64,000 bases of DNA from Allokutzneria oryzae. Its GTDB lineage: Bacteria > Actinomycetota > Actinomycetes > Mycobacteriales > Pseudonocardiaceae. How positions within the stretch are numbered: position 1 is the stretch's first letter; the number at the start of each line of letters is the position of its first letter. Under the pieces are notes generated by a model that ran no database searches, was not told the origin of the DNA, and was given only the letters and a program-made list of their open reading frames with translations. This document shows positions 8,478 through 17,523 of the stretch, in pieces. The DNA is taken from contig NZ_JBHLZU010000015.1 in NCBI RefSeq assembly GCF_042429765.1, forward strand, positions 1-64,000, written 5' to 3'. A program made the position numbers and the translations under genes.

Positions 8478-11102
8478 CTAGCGGCCCTGCCTGGTGGAGA
8501 CGGGGTCGCGCGAGTCGCGGACGAGCGGTCCGCGGTCCGGAGCGGTCCAGTCGAGCGCGGCCGGGTCGATCCGCTGCGCCACCGACCGCCCCTGGTCGAA
8601 CGGCGCCACGAACGAGCGGACGTGGTAGTCGCTCGCCGACCACGGCGCCGAGCCCGGCACCGGCTCCAGCGTGACCGCCAGCGCACGCTTGCCCGAGGTG
8701 ACCTTCGCCGGGATGGTGAAGGCGTCCTGGAGCCACCGCTGGTGGGCGTTGCCGGTGGCCTGGAGCCATGTTCCGACCGCCTGGCCGTCCACCATGACCT
8801 TGACCTCCTGGTACGGGCGGGTGTGGTCAGCGGTGCGGATGAGTTGCACGCCGGAGTTCTTCTGGTCCACCGCGACGGTGAAGGTGATCGGCCCGGTCGC
8901 CGAGGTGACCGGGCCCTTGACGGTGTCGTGGTCGTTGTCGCCTTCGAAGCTGGAGGTGAGCTGGGCTTTGGTCTCCTTGTCGGCGCGGTAGCCGTGCTGC
9001 TCGCGGTTCTCGGCGTCGGTGACGTCGATGCGGTCGGTGGTGCGCAGCGTCGCCTGGGGCTGGCCGTACCAGTAGGAGGTGGAGCTGTAGTCGGCGGGCA
9101 CGTCGGCCACCGGCCCGGACTCGATGCCGAAGCGCAGGGCCGTGTTGAAGGGAATCGCATCGGGCAGCATCAGCCGGTACGCCCCGGTGCAGTCGAACCG
9201 GCAGCCGTCCCCACCGACCTCATGCGCCGGGTTGCCCGCCAGCGGCATCGCGAACGAACCGTTGTGGAAGTACCACCCGGCCTCGTAGAAGTCCTCCGTC
9301 CCGGTGCCGTGCTGGATCGGCGTCAGCAGCCCGTCGGCGTAGACGCGCTCGTCGCCTTCCAGGTACAGCCGGGGGATGTCGGTGGTGAGCGGGAGCTTGC
9401 CGCGCATGGTGTGGGCCATCCCGTAGAACACCCCTCGGCCGGAGGTGTCCATGACGATCCAGTCCTTGTCCTTCTCGGTGGCGCCCTGCCGGTGCGTGGC
9501 GTTGAAGTAACCCAGTGAACCGTTGGGGCGCAAGCGCTCCGCGATGGTGCTGTCCGGCGCTGATGTCAGTTCGACCGAAGCGCCGGGGATGCGTACCCCG
9601 CTGCCGTTGACGATCTCCACCACCGCGCGCCGCGCGAACGGCATCGGCCACCACGAGGTGTACCAGCCGTCCTTGGTCGGGTCCATGGCGAACATCAGCG
9701 ACCGCACGTCGAACTCGCCGAGCCCGGAACCGAAGAACTCCCCGATCGGAGCGTCCACAGTGGTCGCTCCGTCGAAGCTGATCCGCAGCCGCGCACCGGT
9801 CAGCACGTCGTCCGATGCCGCCACCTGGCCGGCGTCGACCGGATAGTAGAAGGACCGCCGCCCCTGCCACTGCTGCTTCTCGACGCGGTAGCCGTGCACG
9901 GCCTCCTCGCCGCGGTGGTGCGGGCCGAGGTCCATCACATCCGTGCGCACCCAGGTCCCGTCCACCAGGCTGTGCACGTCGTAGCGGAACTCGTTGAAGT
10001 CCACATCGGACGACACGAACTCGTTGCGGATGGCCAGCTTCGACTTGCCCGCGGTCAACTCGGGTGCGATGTCGATGGACTGGTCCGCCCAGGTCAACGG
10101 GCCCACCTTCGACTCGTGGTACCACTGCCCGGCGATCACGCCGTCCACCAGCACCTTCGCCCGCTGCTTCTCCACCTCCGGGTCGTAGCGCCGGGTCAGC
10201 CGCACTCCGGAGTTCTCCGGGTGCACCGCGGCGGTGAACGTGCTGGAGCCGCCGGCCCCGTACGCCCTGCCGTCGTCGCTGACCGCCGGGCTCGCGATCA
10301 CCTGGGGCAGCCGCACCCGCAGCTGGCTGATCTGCGCGGGCCCCGTCAGCTCGGCGACCCGCGCGGTCGCGCCGGGTTCGATGTCCACAGTGGACCGACG
10401 GGTGGTCGCCCCCGGCTTGGCGGGCTTCGGATCGGTGACGCCGACCGCCCGCAGCCGGGTGATCACGTCCGTCGCCGGGTCCTTGGGGTTGAACTCGGGA
10501 ACCCCGTCCGCGTCGGCGAAGGTCCGGTAGACCACGTGGTGGAACAGCGGGTTGTGCTGCGTGGTCACCCGCATCGACTTGCGGAACGGCATCGGAACCT
10601 TGACCACCACACCGCCGGAGGTGTCGTCCCGGTTGCCCACCAGCGGCCACACGAACGGTGCGCCGAGCTTGCCGTCGACCACGTCCTGGAGCGGCGCCTT
10701 GAGCACCGTCTTCCCGTCGAGCTCCACCTTGATCCAGCCGGTCTTGGTGACCACGCCCCCGTCACGGGTGAACCACATCGACTCGATCTCACCGGCACCG
10801 GCGCGTTCGGCGATGACGCAGTTGCCCTCGGTCGTGCGCAGGCAGGAGAACTCGCCGTCGAAACCGTCGTTGTTGCGCCCAGTCCTGTCATAGCTGGAGA
10901 ACTGTCGGGTCTCGGAACCCCCGCGCAGCGTGGCCATGCCGTCGAGCTGGCGGTAGGTGGCCCAGCCGACGGGTCCCTTGTCCCCTGACGGCGCCGCGGT
11001 CTGGGCGGAGACCGCCGGAGCCGCACCGAGGGCCACGGCGGCGGCCGCGAGGAGAGCGGACAGCCGGCTCAAGGAGAGAGGGGGACGATGGATGCCACGC
11101 AT
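8478..11102 (-). CDS. Secreted GH172 (DUF2961) glycoside hydrolase with two beta-sandwich modules
   Basis: An 874-aa exported enzyme. Signal peptide 1-33. The DUF2961/GH172 domain is split: the first half at about 45-200 (SSYDRTGRNNDGFDGEFSCL, AGAGEIESMWFT, MPFRKSMRV) and the second at about 410-690, with GTGTEDFYEAGW (599-609) carrying the conserved acidic residue. Between the halves (about 285-380) and again at the C-terminus (about 745-860) are two similar modules (ENSGVRL...VLVDGVIAGQW and KNSGVQL...VMVDGQAVGTW), probably carbohydrate-binding beta-sandwiches. Characterised GH172 enzymes act on difructose anhydrides or on D-arabinofuranose in arabinogalactan and lipoarabinomannan. In a cell with a mycolata-like arabinan wall the latter is attractive but inferred. 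Good ribosome site AGGGAG. Confidence 0.82.
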   Translation of the reverse strand: MRGIHRPPLSLSRLSALLAAAAVALGAAPAVSAQTAAPSGDKGPVGWATYRQLDGMATLRGGSETRQFSSYDRTGRNNDGFDGEFSCLRTTEGNCVIAERAGAGEIESMWFTRDGGVVTKTGWIKVELDGKTVLKAPLQDVVDGKLGAPFVWPLVGNRDDTSGGVVVKVPMPFRKSMRVTTQHNPLFHHVVYRTFADADGVPEFNPKDPATDVITRLRAVGVTDPKPAKPGATTRRSTVDIEPGATARVAELTGPAQISQLRVRLPQVIASPAVSDDGRAYGAGGSSTFTAAVHPENSGVRLTRRYDPEVEKQRAKVLVDGVIAGQWYHESKVGPLTWADQSIDIAPELTAGKSKLAIRNEFVSSDVDFNEFRYDVHSLVDGTWVRTDVMDLGPHHRGEEAVHGYRVEKQQWQGRRSFYYPVDAGQVAASDDVLTGARLRISFDGATTVDAPIGEFFGSGLGEFDVRSLMFAMDPTKDGWYTSWWPMPFARRAVVEIVNGSGVRIPGASVELTSAPDSTIAERLRPNGSLGYFNATHRQGATEKDKDWIVMDTSGRGVFYGMAHTMRGKLPLTTDIPRLYLEGDERVYADGLLTPIQHGTGTEDFYEAGWYFHNGSFAMPLAGNPAHEVGGDGCRFDCTGAYRLMLPDAIPFNTALRFGIESGPVADVPADYSSTSYWYGQPQATLRTTDRIDVTDAENREQHGYRADKETKAQLTSSFEGDNDHDTVKGPVTSATGPITFTVAVDQKNSGVQLIRTADHTRPYQEVKVMVDGQAVGTWLQATGNAHQRWLQDAFTIPAKVTSGKRALAVTLEPVPGSAPWSASDYHVRSFVAPFDQGRSVAQRIDPAALDWTAPDRGPLVRDSRDPVSTRQGR

Positions 11103-11397
11103 GGCACTCCCTTGTTTCGCTGTCCACAGCGGACAGCAGTGATTACGACTAACGCTCTGAAATGACGAGTGGGTCGAGGAAGAGTTGCTTCCCTTTCCGG
11201 CCTTTCGTCATGCGCCGAAGCTGTCGAATGGTAGGGGCTGGTCGGTGTACGGTCTCACTGGCTAGCGGACTTGCCCGACTCGTCCGCTCTCGAAGAAATG
11301 CGCTGAGAGCACCGCGCCTGTTGCTCGCGTTGTGATCGGCACTGGTGATCGAGATGCCAATTTTCTGCAGTCAGCACAATTTTCAAAGGAACATTTT
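11103..11397. other. Divergent promoter region
   Basis: 295 bp between the GH172 gene (-) and the small secreted protein gene (+). It holds an imperfect copy of the TCCACAGTGGA word (11120-11132). No other recognisable element. Confidence 0.3.
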
Positions 11398-11730
11398 ATG
11401 CGTATGCGCTCCGCGCTGGCCATCGCGATCACGACCCTCGGCCTGGTGGCACTGCCCGCCGCGGCCCAGGCGGCGCCTGCCGCGAAGACCCCGGCCCAGA
11501 GGTGTGCCGACATCCACGTGTACACGGGGATCTTCGTCATCCACGGCGACAACGAGCTGTTCTGCCTGGTGAAGGACCGTCCGGAGCGGTACGCCTTCAA
11601 GGGCGCCACCAGTTGCGGGCCGCTGAGCAAGGGCGGCACCGGGTACGGCATCACCTCCGACAACAAGAGGATCAGCTGCAACGGCTGGATCAACTTCGCC
11701 AGGCAGGACATGAAGTTCTCGACCAAGTAG
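11398..11730 (+). CDS. Small secreted cysteine-containing protein
   Basis: A 110-aa protein with a signal peptide (residues 1-26, cut after AQA) and a mature domain of about 84 residues with four cysteines (CADIH, FCLV, SCGP, SCNG), probably two disulfides. I do not recognise a family. ATG 11398 is chosen because AAAGGA lies seven bases upstream and the signal peptide starts directly there. It is monocistronic between the glycan-active enzymes, so a role at the cell surface is likely, but the function is unknown. Confidence 0.68.
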   Translation: MRMRSALAIAITTLGLVALPAAAQAAPAAKTPAQRCADIHVYTGIFVIHGDNELFCLVKDRPERYAFKGATSCGPLSKGGTGYGITSDNKRISCNGWINFARQDMKFSTK

Positions 11731-11994
11731 CGCTACCCGCCGGGGTGGGCCGATCGGCCACTGGAGCCGCCACAGCGGGTGGAGGAGTGCCCCTGACTTC
11801 CAGTGGAAGAAATCCTGATCGGCGGAAACATGACGAGATCGGCTGTCGGGGTCATCGACTTCGACACCGCTCTTCTGGGCCGAGGAGGTGGGATCTTCGT
11901 GGATGTCACCAGATCGGTTCGACACGGGTGCTTCCCATTCGCGGTGCGGTCGGCCACGATCGTGCCCACTCGTCGGTTCGACAGGGGAACCTGA
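11731..11994. other. Intergenic region before the sialidase-like gene
   Basis: 264 bp. A weak 63-codon frame at 11803-11994 has atypical composition and no family, so I do not call it. Nothing else seen. Confidence 0.3.
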
Positions 11995-13104
11995 ATGCGG
12001 GGCACCGAGAAGCTGCTGTCAGTCGCGTTGGCCGCGCTGCTGGTGACCGGGCTCGCGGCTCAGCCCGCGGCGGCCGCGGTCAGCATGGTCACCAAGATCG
12101 TGCAGGAGCCGGGGGACTACGAGGCGCGGTTCCCCGATGTCGTCAAGCTCCGCGACGGCAGGCTCATGGCGGTGTGGCACCGGGCGACGGCGCACGCGGG
12201 CACGGTCGGCACGATCCAGCTCTCCTTCGGCAGCGCCAACGGCCGCTCGTGGAGCGAGGCGGGACCCGCGCTGGCCGACCCGAAGACGATGGCCGGGATC
12301 GACACGCGTGACCCGAAGCTGGGCGTGATGAAGGACGGCAGCGTCCTGATGACCTTCTTCGTGCCCGGCGGCAAGGTCTACTACTCGGTGTGGAAGCCGG
12401 GCTGGACGAAGTTCACCGACCCCGTCCAGCTGCCCGCGCCCGGCATCACCGGCGGGGTCTACAGCCACGGCGTCCCGCTCGCACTTGAGGACAGGGGAAC
12501 GCGGACGGACCAGGTGCTGATCCCGGTCTACAGCGCGGGCGCCGCCGGTGGCGCGCACTACATCCGCGCCACCTACCGCCCGACCGCCGACCCGCGGCTC
12601 CAGGTGACCGGCTCGCACAAGATCATCGGCAACGGCAACCCGGCGGGTCGCACCTACACCGAGCCGAGCCTGGTCCAGTACGGCGACACCGTCGTCGCGG
12701 TCGTGCGCGCCGAGCAGGACGGCGGCGGCTCCCCGGCGATCATCGCCAAGTGGAACCCTTACGCGGCAACCCCCGCGTTCACCTACCAGAGCTTCACCGG
12801 GGTGCTGGCGAACTCCCACCACCTGCTCAAGACCGCGAGCGGCAAGCTGCTGTTCACCTACGGGGACAAGGCGAAGACCGGTCGCCCCACCGTCGGCACG
12901 CTGATCGGCAACCCCGCTGCTACCTGGTCGAAGGGCAAGGTCGTTCCGATCTACAACTCAGGAGCCGCGGACCAGGCCAACCCGTCGAGCGTGGAGATCG
13001 CGCCGGGAACCTTCCTCACGTTGGGCTACAACGCCAAGACGAAGGCGGCCTCGCCGACCGGCGGCACGTTGTGGGTCATGGAGAGCCACGCCGCCGACTA
13101 CTGA
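11995..13104 (+). CDS. Secreted sialidase-like (BNR-type six-bladed propeller) protein
   Basis: A 369-aa exported protein: signal peptide 1-28, then repeated beta-propeller blades of the exo-alpha-sialidase superfamily. The segment RFPDVVKLRDGRLMAVWHRA near the N-terminus corresponds to the family's opening (R/F)RxP blade, SANGRSWSEAG is an Asp-box-like turn, and TYTEPSLVQYGDTVVAVVRAE carries a likely catalytic acid region. Not all sialidase catalytic residues can be confirmed by eye, so the substrate could be another sugar. AGGGGA lies upstream of ATG 11995. The last 29 bases overlap the convergent next gene. Confidence 0.72.
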   Translation: MRGTEKLLSVALAALLVTGLAAQPAAAAVSMVTKIVQEPGDYEARFPDVVKLRDGRLMAVWHRATAHAGTVGTIQLSFGSANGRSWSEAGPALADPKTMAGIDTRDPKLGVMKDGSVLMTFFVPGGKVYYSVWKPGWTKFTDPVQLPAPGITGGVYSHGVPLALEDRGTRTDQVLIPVYSAGAAGGAHYIRATYRPTADPRLQVTGSHKIIGNGNPAGRTYTEPSLVQYGDTVVAVVRAEQDGGGSPAIIAKWNPYAATPAFTYQSFTGVLANSHHLLKTASGKLLFTYGDKAKTGRPTVGTLIGNPAATWSKGKVVPIYNSGAADQANPSSVEIAPGTFLTLGYNAKTKAASPTGGTLWVMESHAADY

Positions 13105-14080
13105 CGCCCGGGAGCCCGCCATGCGCGTCCCACCAGGCGAGCACTCGGGTTCCGAACAGTGTCAGCCACTTCGATGGTGCCCCGGCCGGCGCGTCGACCT
13201 CGAACCACACCCGCCCGGGATGTCTGCGGGCCTGGAGCCAGGTGCCGTCGGGCTGCCTGGCGGCGCGGATGAGCTCGATCGCGTCGGCCATGCGCGGGTC
13301 CGGCGTCCCGCCGTCGACCTGCGTAGCCTGGCGGAAGTACTCGACCGCGTTGAGCACGCTGTAGAACCAGCGGAACGGGTAAGCGAAGCGGTCCACCCAC
13401 GGTGCAACGGGTTCGCCCGTCGAGAGTCGGCGGAAGAGTCCGCGCCGCAGCAGGTACTCCTCGCCCGAGCGCCGGGCAGCGCGCGTCGCTTCCGTGCCTC
13501 CGGTCGCGAGGTCGTAGGCGAGCAGTCCCTTGAGGGAGTTGAGCGTCGAGTGGAACGAGGACCGCGTTGAGCCCTCGACCCACTCGCAGTTCCAACCGCC
13601 GTCGGGCAGCCGGTGCTCCAGGAACCAGTCGACGATGCCGGTGACGTCGGCGCCGAGCCACAGCCCGTTCGCGACCGTCCATGCGTTGATGCAGCAGTCG
13701 ACCTCGCCACCCCAGTACGGCAGGTTCTCGTACTCCCAGCGGCTGTTCTCGGCGAGCAGCTCGGCGGTGCGGCGCTCGCGCAGGACAGCGGAACCGAGGC
13801 CCCACTCCCGCAGCGAGTTGAGCGTCCACGTCGTCGCCGTCCAGGGCTGCCCGGCCGCTCCTTCCTGGAAGTCGAAGTCAGCGGGGAAGAACGCGCCGCC
13901 CGCCCACTGGCCGTCCGGGTCCTGGAGTGCGAGCAGCTGCGCGCCGAAGCCCTCGGTCGCGATCCTCGCTCTCGTTGCCTCCCACACCTCGGGCGGCTCA
14001 TCCATGAGATCGCGCTCGACCTGCCAGCGCAAAGCCGGATCGGAGTCGCGCAGCCACGTGAGCAGGGCCTCGGTCAGCAT
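13076..14080 (-). CDS. Squalene-cyclase-like alpha/alpha-toroid protein
   Basis: A 334-aa soluble protein built of QW-like repeats: LLALQDPDGQWAGG, RLPDGGWNCEW and AARQPDGTWLQARR, spaced through an all-helical sequence, the signature of the terpenoid-cyclase/prenyltransferase toroid. It is about half the length of squalene-hopene cyclase and lacks the DXDD catalytic motif, so it is probably not a cyclase. Proteins of this size are common in actinomycetes without a known reaction. It opposes the sialidase-like gene and its 5' end abuts a decayed PQQ-propeller gene. Confidence 0.7.
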   Translation of the reverse strand: MLTEALLTWLRDSDPALRWQVERDLMDEPPEVWEATRARIATEGFGAQLLALQDPDGQWAGGAFFPADFDFQEGAAGQPWTATTWTLNSLREWGLGSAVLRERRTAELLAENSRWEYENLPYWGGEVDCCINAWTVANGLWLGADVTGIVDWFLEHRLPDGGWNCEWVEGSTRSSFHSTLNSLKGLLAYDLATGGTEATRAARRSGEEYLLRRGLFRRLSTGEPVAPWVDRFAYPFRWFYSVLNAVEYFRQATQVDGGTPDPRMADAIELIRAARQPDGTWLQARRHPGRVWFEVDAPAGAPSKWLTLFGTRVLAWWDAHGGLPGVSSRRRGSP

Positions 14081-14093
14081 GGAGCGACCCTAG

Positions 14094-14622
14094 GGCAGGG
14101 ACTTCAACGTCGCAGAGAACCGGTCGATGATCCAGGCCACCGCGTTGGACGTCGCCACCGGCAATCAGCTGTGGGTGGGAGCGGGCAGGGCCAGCCAGCT
14201 CACGGTGATCCAGGCCGATCCGGCGCTGGTGGTGGTCAACCGCACCGACTACGGCAGAGGCAAGCCGTCGCTGCCGTTCCTGGACTCCGCGACCGGCGCG
14301 GTCAAGTCCGAGCTGAAGGGCGAGGGCGGCTTCGGCGGCAGGGCCTACGGCGAGTGCCTGTACGACGAGCGTCGGTCCTCGTCTGCACGAACGGTGAGCG
14401 GGTCACCGGATACGACGCCAAGACCGCCCAGCAACTGTGGACGCTGCCAGACCAGGCCGCCAACCGCGTGGCTCCCAGCAGCATCACTGTCGCGTGGCAC
14501 GGAGCGTTGTACGGCAAGGTGGGCGGCGGCCCGATCGTGCTCGACCCGTTCTGGGTCAGCCGCTACGCCGGGATCGCCGTCGACAAGAACGGAACCCCCA
14601 AGGCCTACCCCGTCAACAAGTA
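14094..14622 (+). pseudogene. Decayed PQQ-like beta-propeller protein, N-truncated and frameshifted
   Basis: The first frame reads ATALDVATGNQLWVGAG and FLDSATGAVKSEL, typical blade motifs of PQQ-binding-like (YncE/BamB-type) propellers. Near 14365-14380 the homology moves to another frame and goes on CTNGERVTGYDAKTAQQLW ... FWVSRYAGIAVDKNG up to the stop at 14622. An in-frame TAG at 14091 and the neighbouring gene remove the N-terminus. So this is a gene remnant with both a truncation and an indel. Confidence 0.7.
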
Positions 14623-14691
14623 GAGCCACACCTCCTGTTCGTCCACTCCGCACTGTCCCTTACGGACTCCACCCCCTCCCGCCCCCTTTCC

Positions 14692-14753
14692 GCCATTCGC
14701 GGGCTTATGGACCTCTTCGCTGCTCCGAACACGTCCATAAGCCCGCGAATGGC
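14692..14753. repeat. 60-nt hairpin repeat, copy 1
   Basis: Perfect 20-bp arms CCATTCGCGGGCTTATGGAC (14693-14712) and its complement (14733-14752), extended by one G-C pair, around a 20-nt loop ending CTCCGAACAC. It follows the decayed propeller gene and is followed by GTGACGCCGGGTGGGGTGGC, which also follows copy 2. Confidence 0.9.
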
Positions 14754-14824
14754 CGGAAGTGACGCCGGGTGGGGTGGCGTGGCGGTGGGGTAGCGAGTGC
14801 CTGCCTTACCCCGTCCCTTTTTCC

Positions 14825-14886
14825 GCCATTCGCGGGCTTATGGACCTCTTTGCCGCTCTGGGCGCGTCCATAAGCCCGCGAATGGC
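14825..14886. repeat. 60-nt hairpin repeat, copy 2
   Basis: Same perfect arms at 14826-14845 and 14866-14885. The loop is the most divergent of the five (ends CTCTGGGCGC). Spaced 133 bp from copy 1, with the same downstream flank partly doubled, so copies 1 and 2 look like a tandem duplication. Confidence 0.9.
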
Positions 14887-14935
14887 CGAGGGTGACGCCG
14901 GGTGGGGTGACGCCGGGTGGGGTGGCGAGGTTCTC

Positions 14936-15214
14936 GTGCAGACTGATCCGGGCTCGCTCAAGTTCCGGCTGGCGGATGCCGCGCGCGAGTTCACCTTGGT
15001 GGCGCAGAGCGAGACTTCGCCGTGCCGGTACGTGAGCGTCTCCGGTCCGGTGGTGGCCATCGAGGCCGAGACCTCGCAGGCCGACCGGGAGTCCATGACC
15101 TACCGCTACCTCCAGGGCGATGACGCCGCCGACTTCCTCGCGCGGATCGAGAACGCGCCGATCATGACCCTGCGCATGCGCCCGCAACGCTGGTACTCGA
15201 CCGACGACAGCTGA
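14936..15214 (+). pseudogene. Pyridoxamine-5'-phosphate-oxidase-like protein, N-terminally truncated
   Basis: The 92 residues from GTG 14936 read DPGSLKFRLADAAREFTLVA, SPCRYVSVSGPV, YRYLQGDDAADFLARI and TLRMRPQRWYSTDD, the second half of a split-barrel PPOX-class (F420/FMN-dependent) protein, normally about 130-150 residues. The missing first strands, including much of the flavin site, are replaced by the hairpin repeat and a GTGACGCCGGGTGGGG duplication immediately upstream. A short product could be made from GTG 14936, but it would lack the cofactor pocket, so I call it a remnant. Confidence 0.55.
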
Positions 15215-15289
15215 GCCGGTCCGGTGGCCGATGACTTTTCGGTGCGCGGGTGGTCTATCCCTTGACAGCACACGAGAGAGGGTGGGCCG

Positions 15290-16438
15290 ATGACCGACCT
15301 GCATGAGCTTCTGGAAGCGCACCTCGGCACCGCGTCGGCGCCGGGAGCGGTGGGCTTGGTGGCACACGGCGACCGCGTCGAGGTGTGCGCCGTCGGCTCG
15401 GTGGACGCCGACGGCAGCGCGCCTATGGCCAGGGACTCGATCTTCCGCGTCGCGTCGGTCACCAAGCCCATCACGGCCGCCGCGGTCATGATGCTGGTCG
15501 ACGACGGGCGCATCGCGTTGGAGGACCCGGTCGGGCACTGGCTGCCGGAGCTGGCGTCGCCGACCGTCGTCCGCACACCGGCCGGCCCGGTCGACGACGT
15601 GGTCCCGGCCAACCGGCCGATCACCGTCGCGGATCTGCTCACCTTCCGCGCGGGCTACGGCTTCCCCGCGGACTTCTCACTGCCCGCGGTCGGCCTGTTG
15701 TTCAGCGAGTTGAAGCAGGGGCCGCCGCAGCCGCACACCGTTGCGGCGCCTGAAGAATGGATGGCGACGCTGTCCCGCATCCCCCTGCTTCGGCAGCCGG
15801 GTGAGGCGTGGCTGTACAACACCTGCTCCGACATCCAGGGTGTCCTGGTCGCCAGGGTCTCGGGTCGCCCGCTGCCCGAGTTCCTGGCCGAGCGGGTGTT
15901 CGAACCGCTCGGCATGGCCGACACCGGTTTCGCGGTCCCCGTGGACAAGCTCGACCGGTTCACCGGCTACTACCGGCCCAACCCGGAGGGTGGCCTGGAC
16001 CTGGTCGACGCCCCGGACGGGCAGTGGAGCAGCCTGCCCGCGTTCCCCTCCGGCGCGGGCGGGTTGGTCTCGACCGCCGACGACCTGCACCGCTTCGCGC
16101 GGATGCTGCTCGGCGACGGGACCTGCGACGGTCGCCGCCTGCTCTCACCCGCGTCGGTGCGGCAGATGACCACCGACCACCTGACCCCGTCCCAGCGGGA
16201 AGCCGGAGAGTTGTTCCTGGAGGGCCAGGGCTGGGGCTTCGGCGGCTCGGTCGATGTCGCACCCGTCGATCACTGGAACGTGCCGGGACGCTATGGCTGG
16301 GTCGGCGGCACCGGGACCGCGGCGCACATCACGCCGTCAACCGGTGCGGTCACCATCCTGCTCACCCAGCTGGAGATGGCCGGTCCGACCCCGCCGACCC
16401 TGATGCGGGACTTCTGGAGGTACGCCGCCGGCGCGTGA
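15290..16438 (+). CDS. Serine hydrolase, class C beta-lactamase family
   Basis: A 382-aa protein without a signal peptide. Motifs: SVTK (residues about 55-58) is the SxxK nucleophile box, LYNTCSD the Tyr-containing second box, and the C-terminal YGWVGGTGTAAHI replaces KTG and is typical of the EstB/LovD-like esterase and 6-aminohexanoate-dimer-hydrolase branch. A cytoplasmic esterase or acyltransferase is likelier than an antibiotic-degrading enzyme. It is followed after 39 bp by an L,D-transpeptidase gene on the same strand, so the pair may be co-transcribed, although the transpeptidase is exported. Confidence 0.82.
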   Translation: MTDLHELLEAHLGTASAPGAVGLVAHGDRVEVCAVGSVDADGSAPMARDSIFRVASVTKPITAAAVMMLVDDGRIALEDPVGHWLPELASPTVVRTPAGPVDDVVPANRPITVADLLTFRAGYGFPADFSLPAVGLLFSELKQGPPQPHTVAAPEEWMATLSRIPLLRQPGEAWLYNTCSDIQGVLVARVSGRPLPEFLAERVFEPLGMADTGFAVPVDKLDRFTGYYRPNPEGGLDLVDAPDGQWSSLPAFPSGAGGLVSTADDLHRFARMLLGDGTCDGRRLLSPASVRQMTTDHLTPSQREAGELFLEGQGWGFGGSVDVAPVDHWNVPGRYGWVGGTGTAAHITPSTGAVTILLTQLEMAGPTPPTLMRDFWRYAAGA

Positions 16439-16477
16439 CGGCCCGAAGCGACGAATCCACATCTCGTAGGGGAGGAC

Positions 16478-17523
16478 ATGGCGGCCGCGTTTGCTGTGGT
16501 GGGAGCGCTGGGGCTGAGCTCGTGCAGTACCGACGCGGACCCACCGGCCCCGCAGCCGCGGCAGCAGGCCGAGGTCGTTGTCGAGCCCGCTGACAAGGCG
16601 ACCGGAGTCAGCCCGGCGGCCGCACTGCGGGTGAGCGTGGCCAACGCAACGCTGGGGGAGGTCACGCTCACCGAAGCAGGGGGACGTCGGATCCGGGGCG
16701 CGTTGGCCACCGACCGGCGCAGCTGGACCGCGACGGAGAAGCCGGACTTCGACAAGGACTACAGCTACTCCAGCGGCACTTTCCGCACCGTCAAGCCACG
16801 GAAGCTGATCGCGCTCGGGGACGGGGAGACCGCCGAGGGCGGCGTCTACGGGGTCGCGCGGCCCGTGCGGCTGGTCTTCCAAGAGCCGGGGATCAAGCCG
16901 AAGGACCGCGCGGCCGTCGAGAGGGTGCTCTCCGTGGAGTCCACACCGAGCACCGAGGGATCGTGGGGTTGGGTGGACGGGATGAACCTGACGTGGCAGC
17001 CGAAGGAGTACTGGCAGCCCGGTGCGAAGGTGACCGTCCGGAGCAGCCTGCGCGGTGTGCGCATCGGGGAAGACGCCTACGGCAAGAACGACTTCACGGT
17101 GAGCTTCACCATCGGTCGCCACCAGCTCGTCCGCGCCGACACCGACAACCACCGCATGATCGTGGAGCAGGACGGCAAGAAGATCCGGGAGTACCCCGCC
17201 AGCTACGGCAAGGAGTCCGATCCGAAGCTGGTCACCCGCAACGGCAGGTACTTCGTCATGGAGATGAAGCCGAAGCACCACATGGAGCGGTTCAACTTCG
17301 ACGCCTACAACGGTGAGTTCATCCACCAGAACGAGGACACCGTCAACGAGCAGGGCCGCAGCAACGTTTCGCAGGGCTGTGCGAACCTGTCGGCGGCGAA
17401 CGCCAAGGACTACTACGGCATCGCGTTGCCGGGGGATCCCCGATCGACCTGCCTGCGCAGGGCGCGGACGTCTGGGCCTACTCCTGGGAGCAGTGGAAGG
17501 CGCTCTCGGCGGTCACCGGATGA
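16478..17523 (+). pseudogene. L,D-transpeptidase lipoprotein (YkuD) with a 3' frameshift
   Basis: Lipoprotein signal with lipobox LSSC (Cys about 16), an Ig-like N-terminal domain (VEPADKATGVSP) and a YkuD catalytic domain with histidine/asparagine motif YNGEFIHQNE and nucleophile motif SQGCANLS. It would make 3-3 cross-links in peptidoglycan outside the membrane. After YYGIALPG (about 17440) the reading frame changes: the original frame continues to 17527 as arginine-rich nonsense, whereas another frame encodes IDLPAQGADVWAYSWEQWKA and ends at TGA 17521-17523, the expected C-terminus. The shift lies in a GGGGGATCCCC run. The catalytic core is intact, so the enzyme might still work with an altered tail. 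A base error is possible. Confidence 0.78.

Noticed and set aside
11803..11994. A 63-codon ORF before the sialidase-like gene
   Set aside because: Ends exactly at the next start but has no ribosome site, no homology pattern and mixed codon use.
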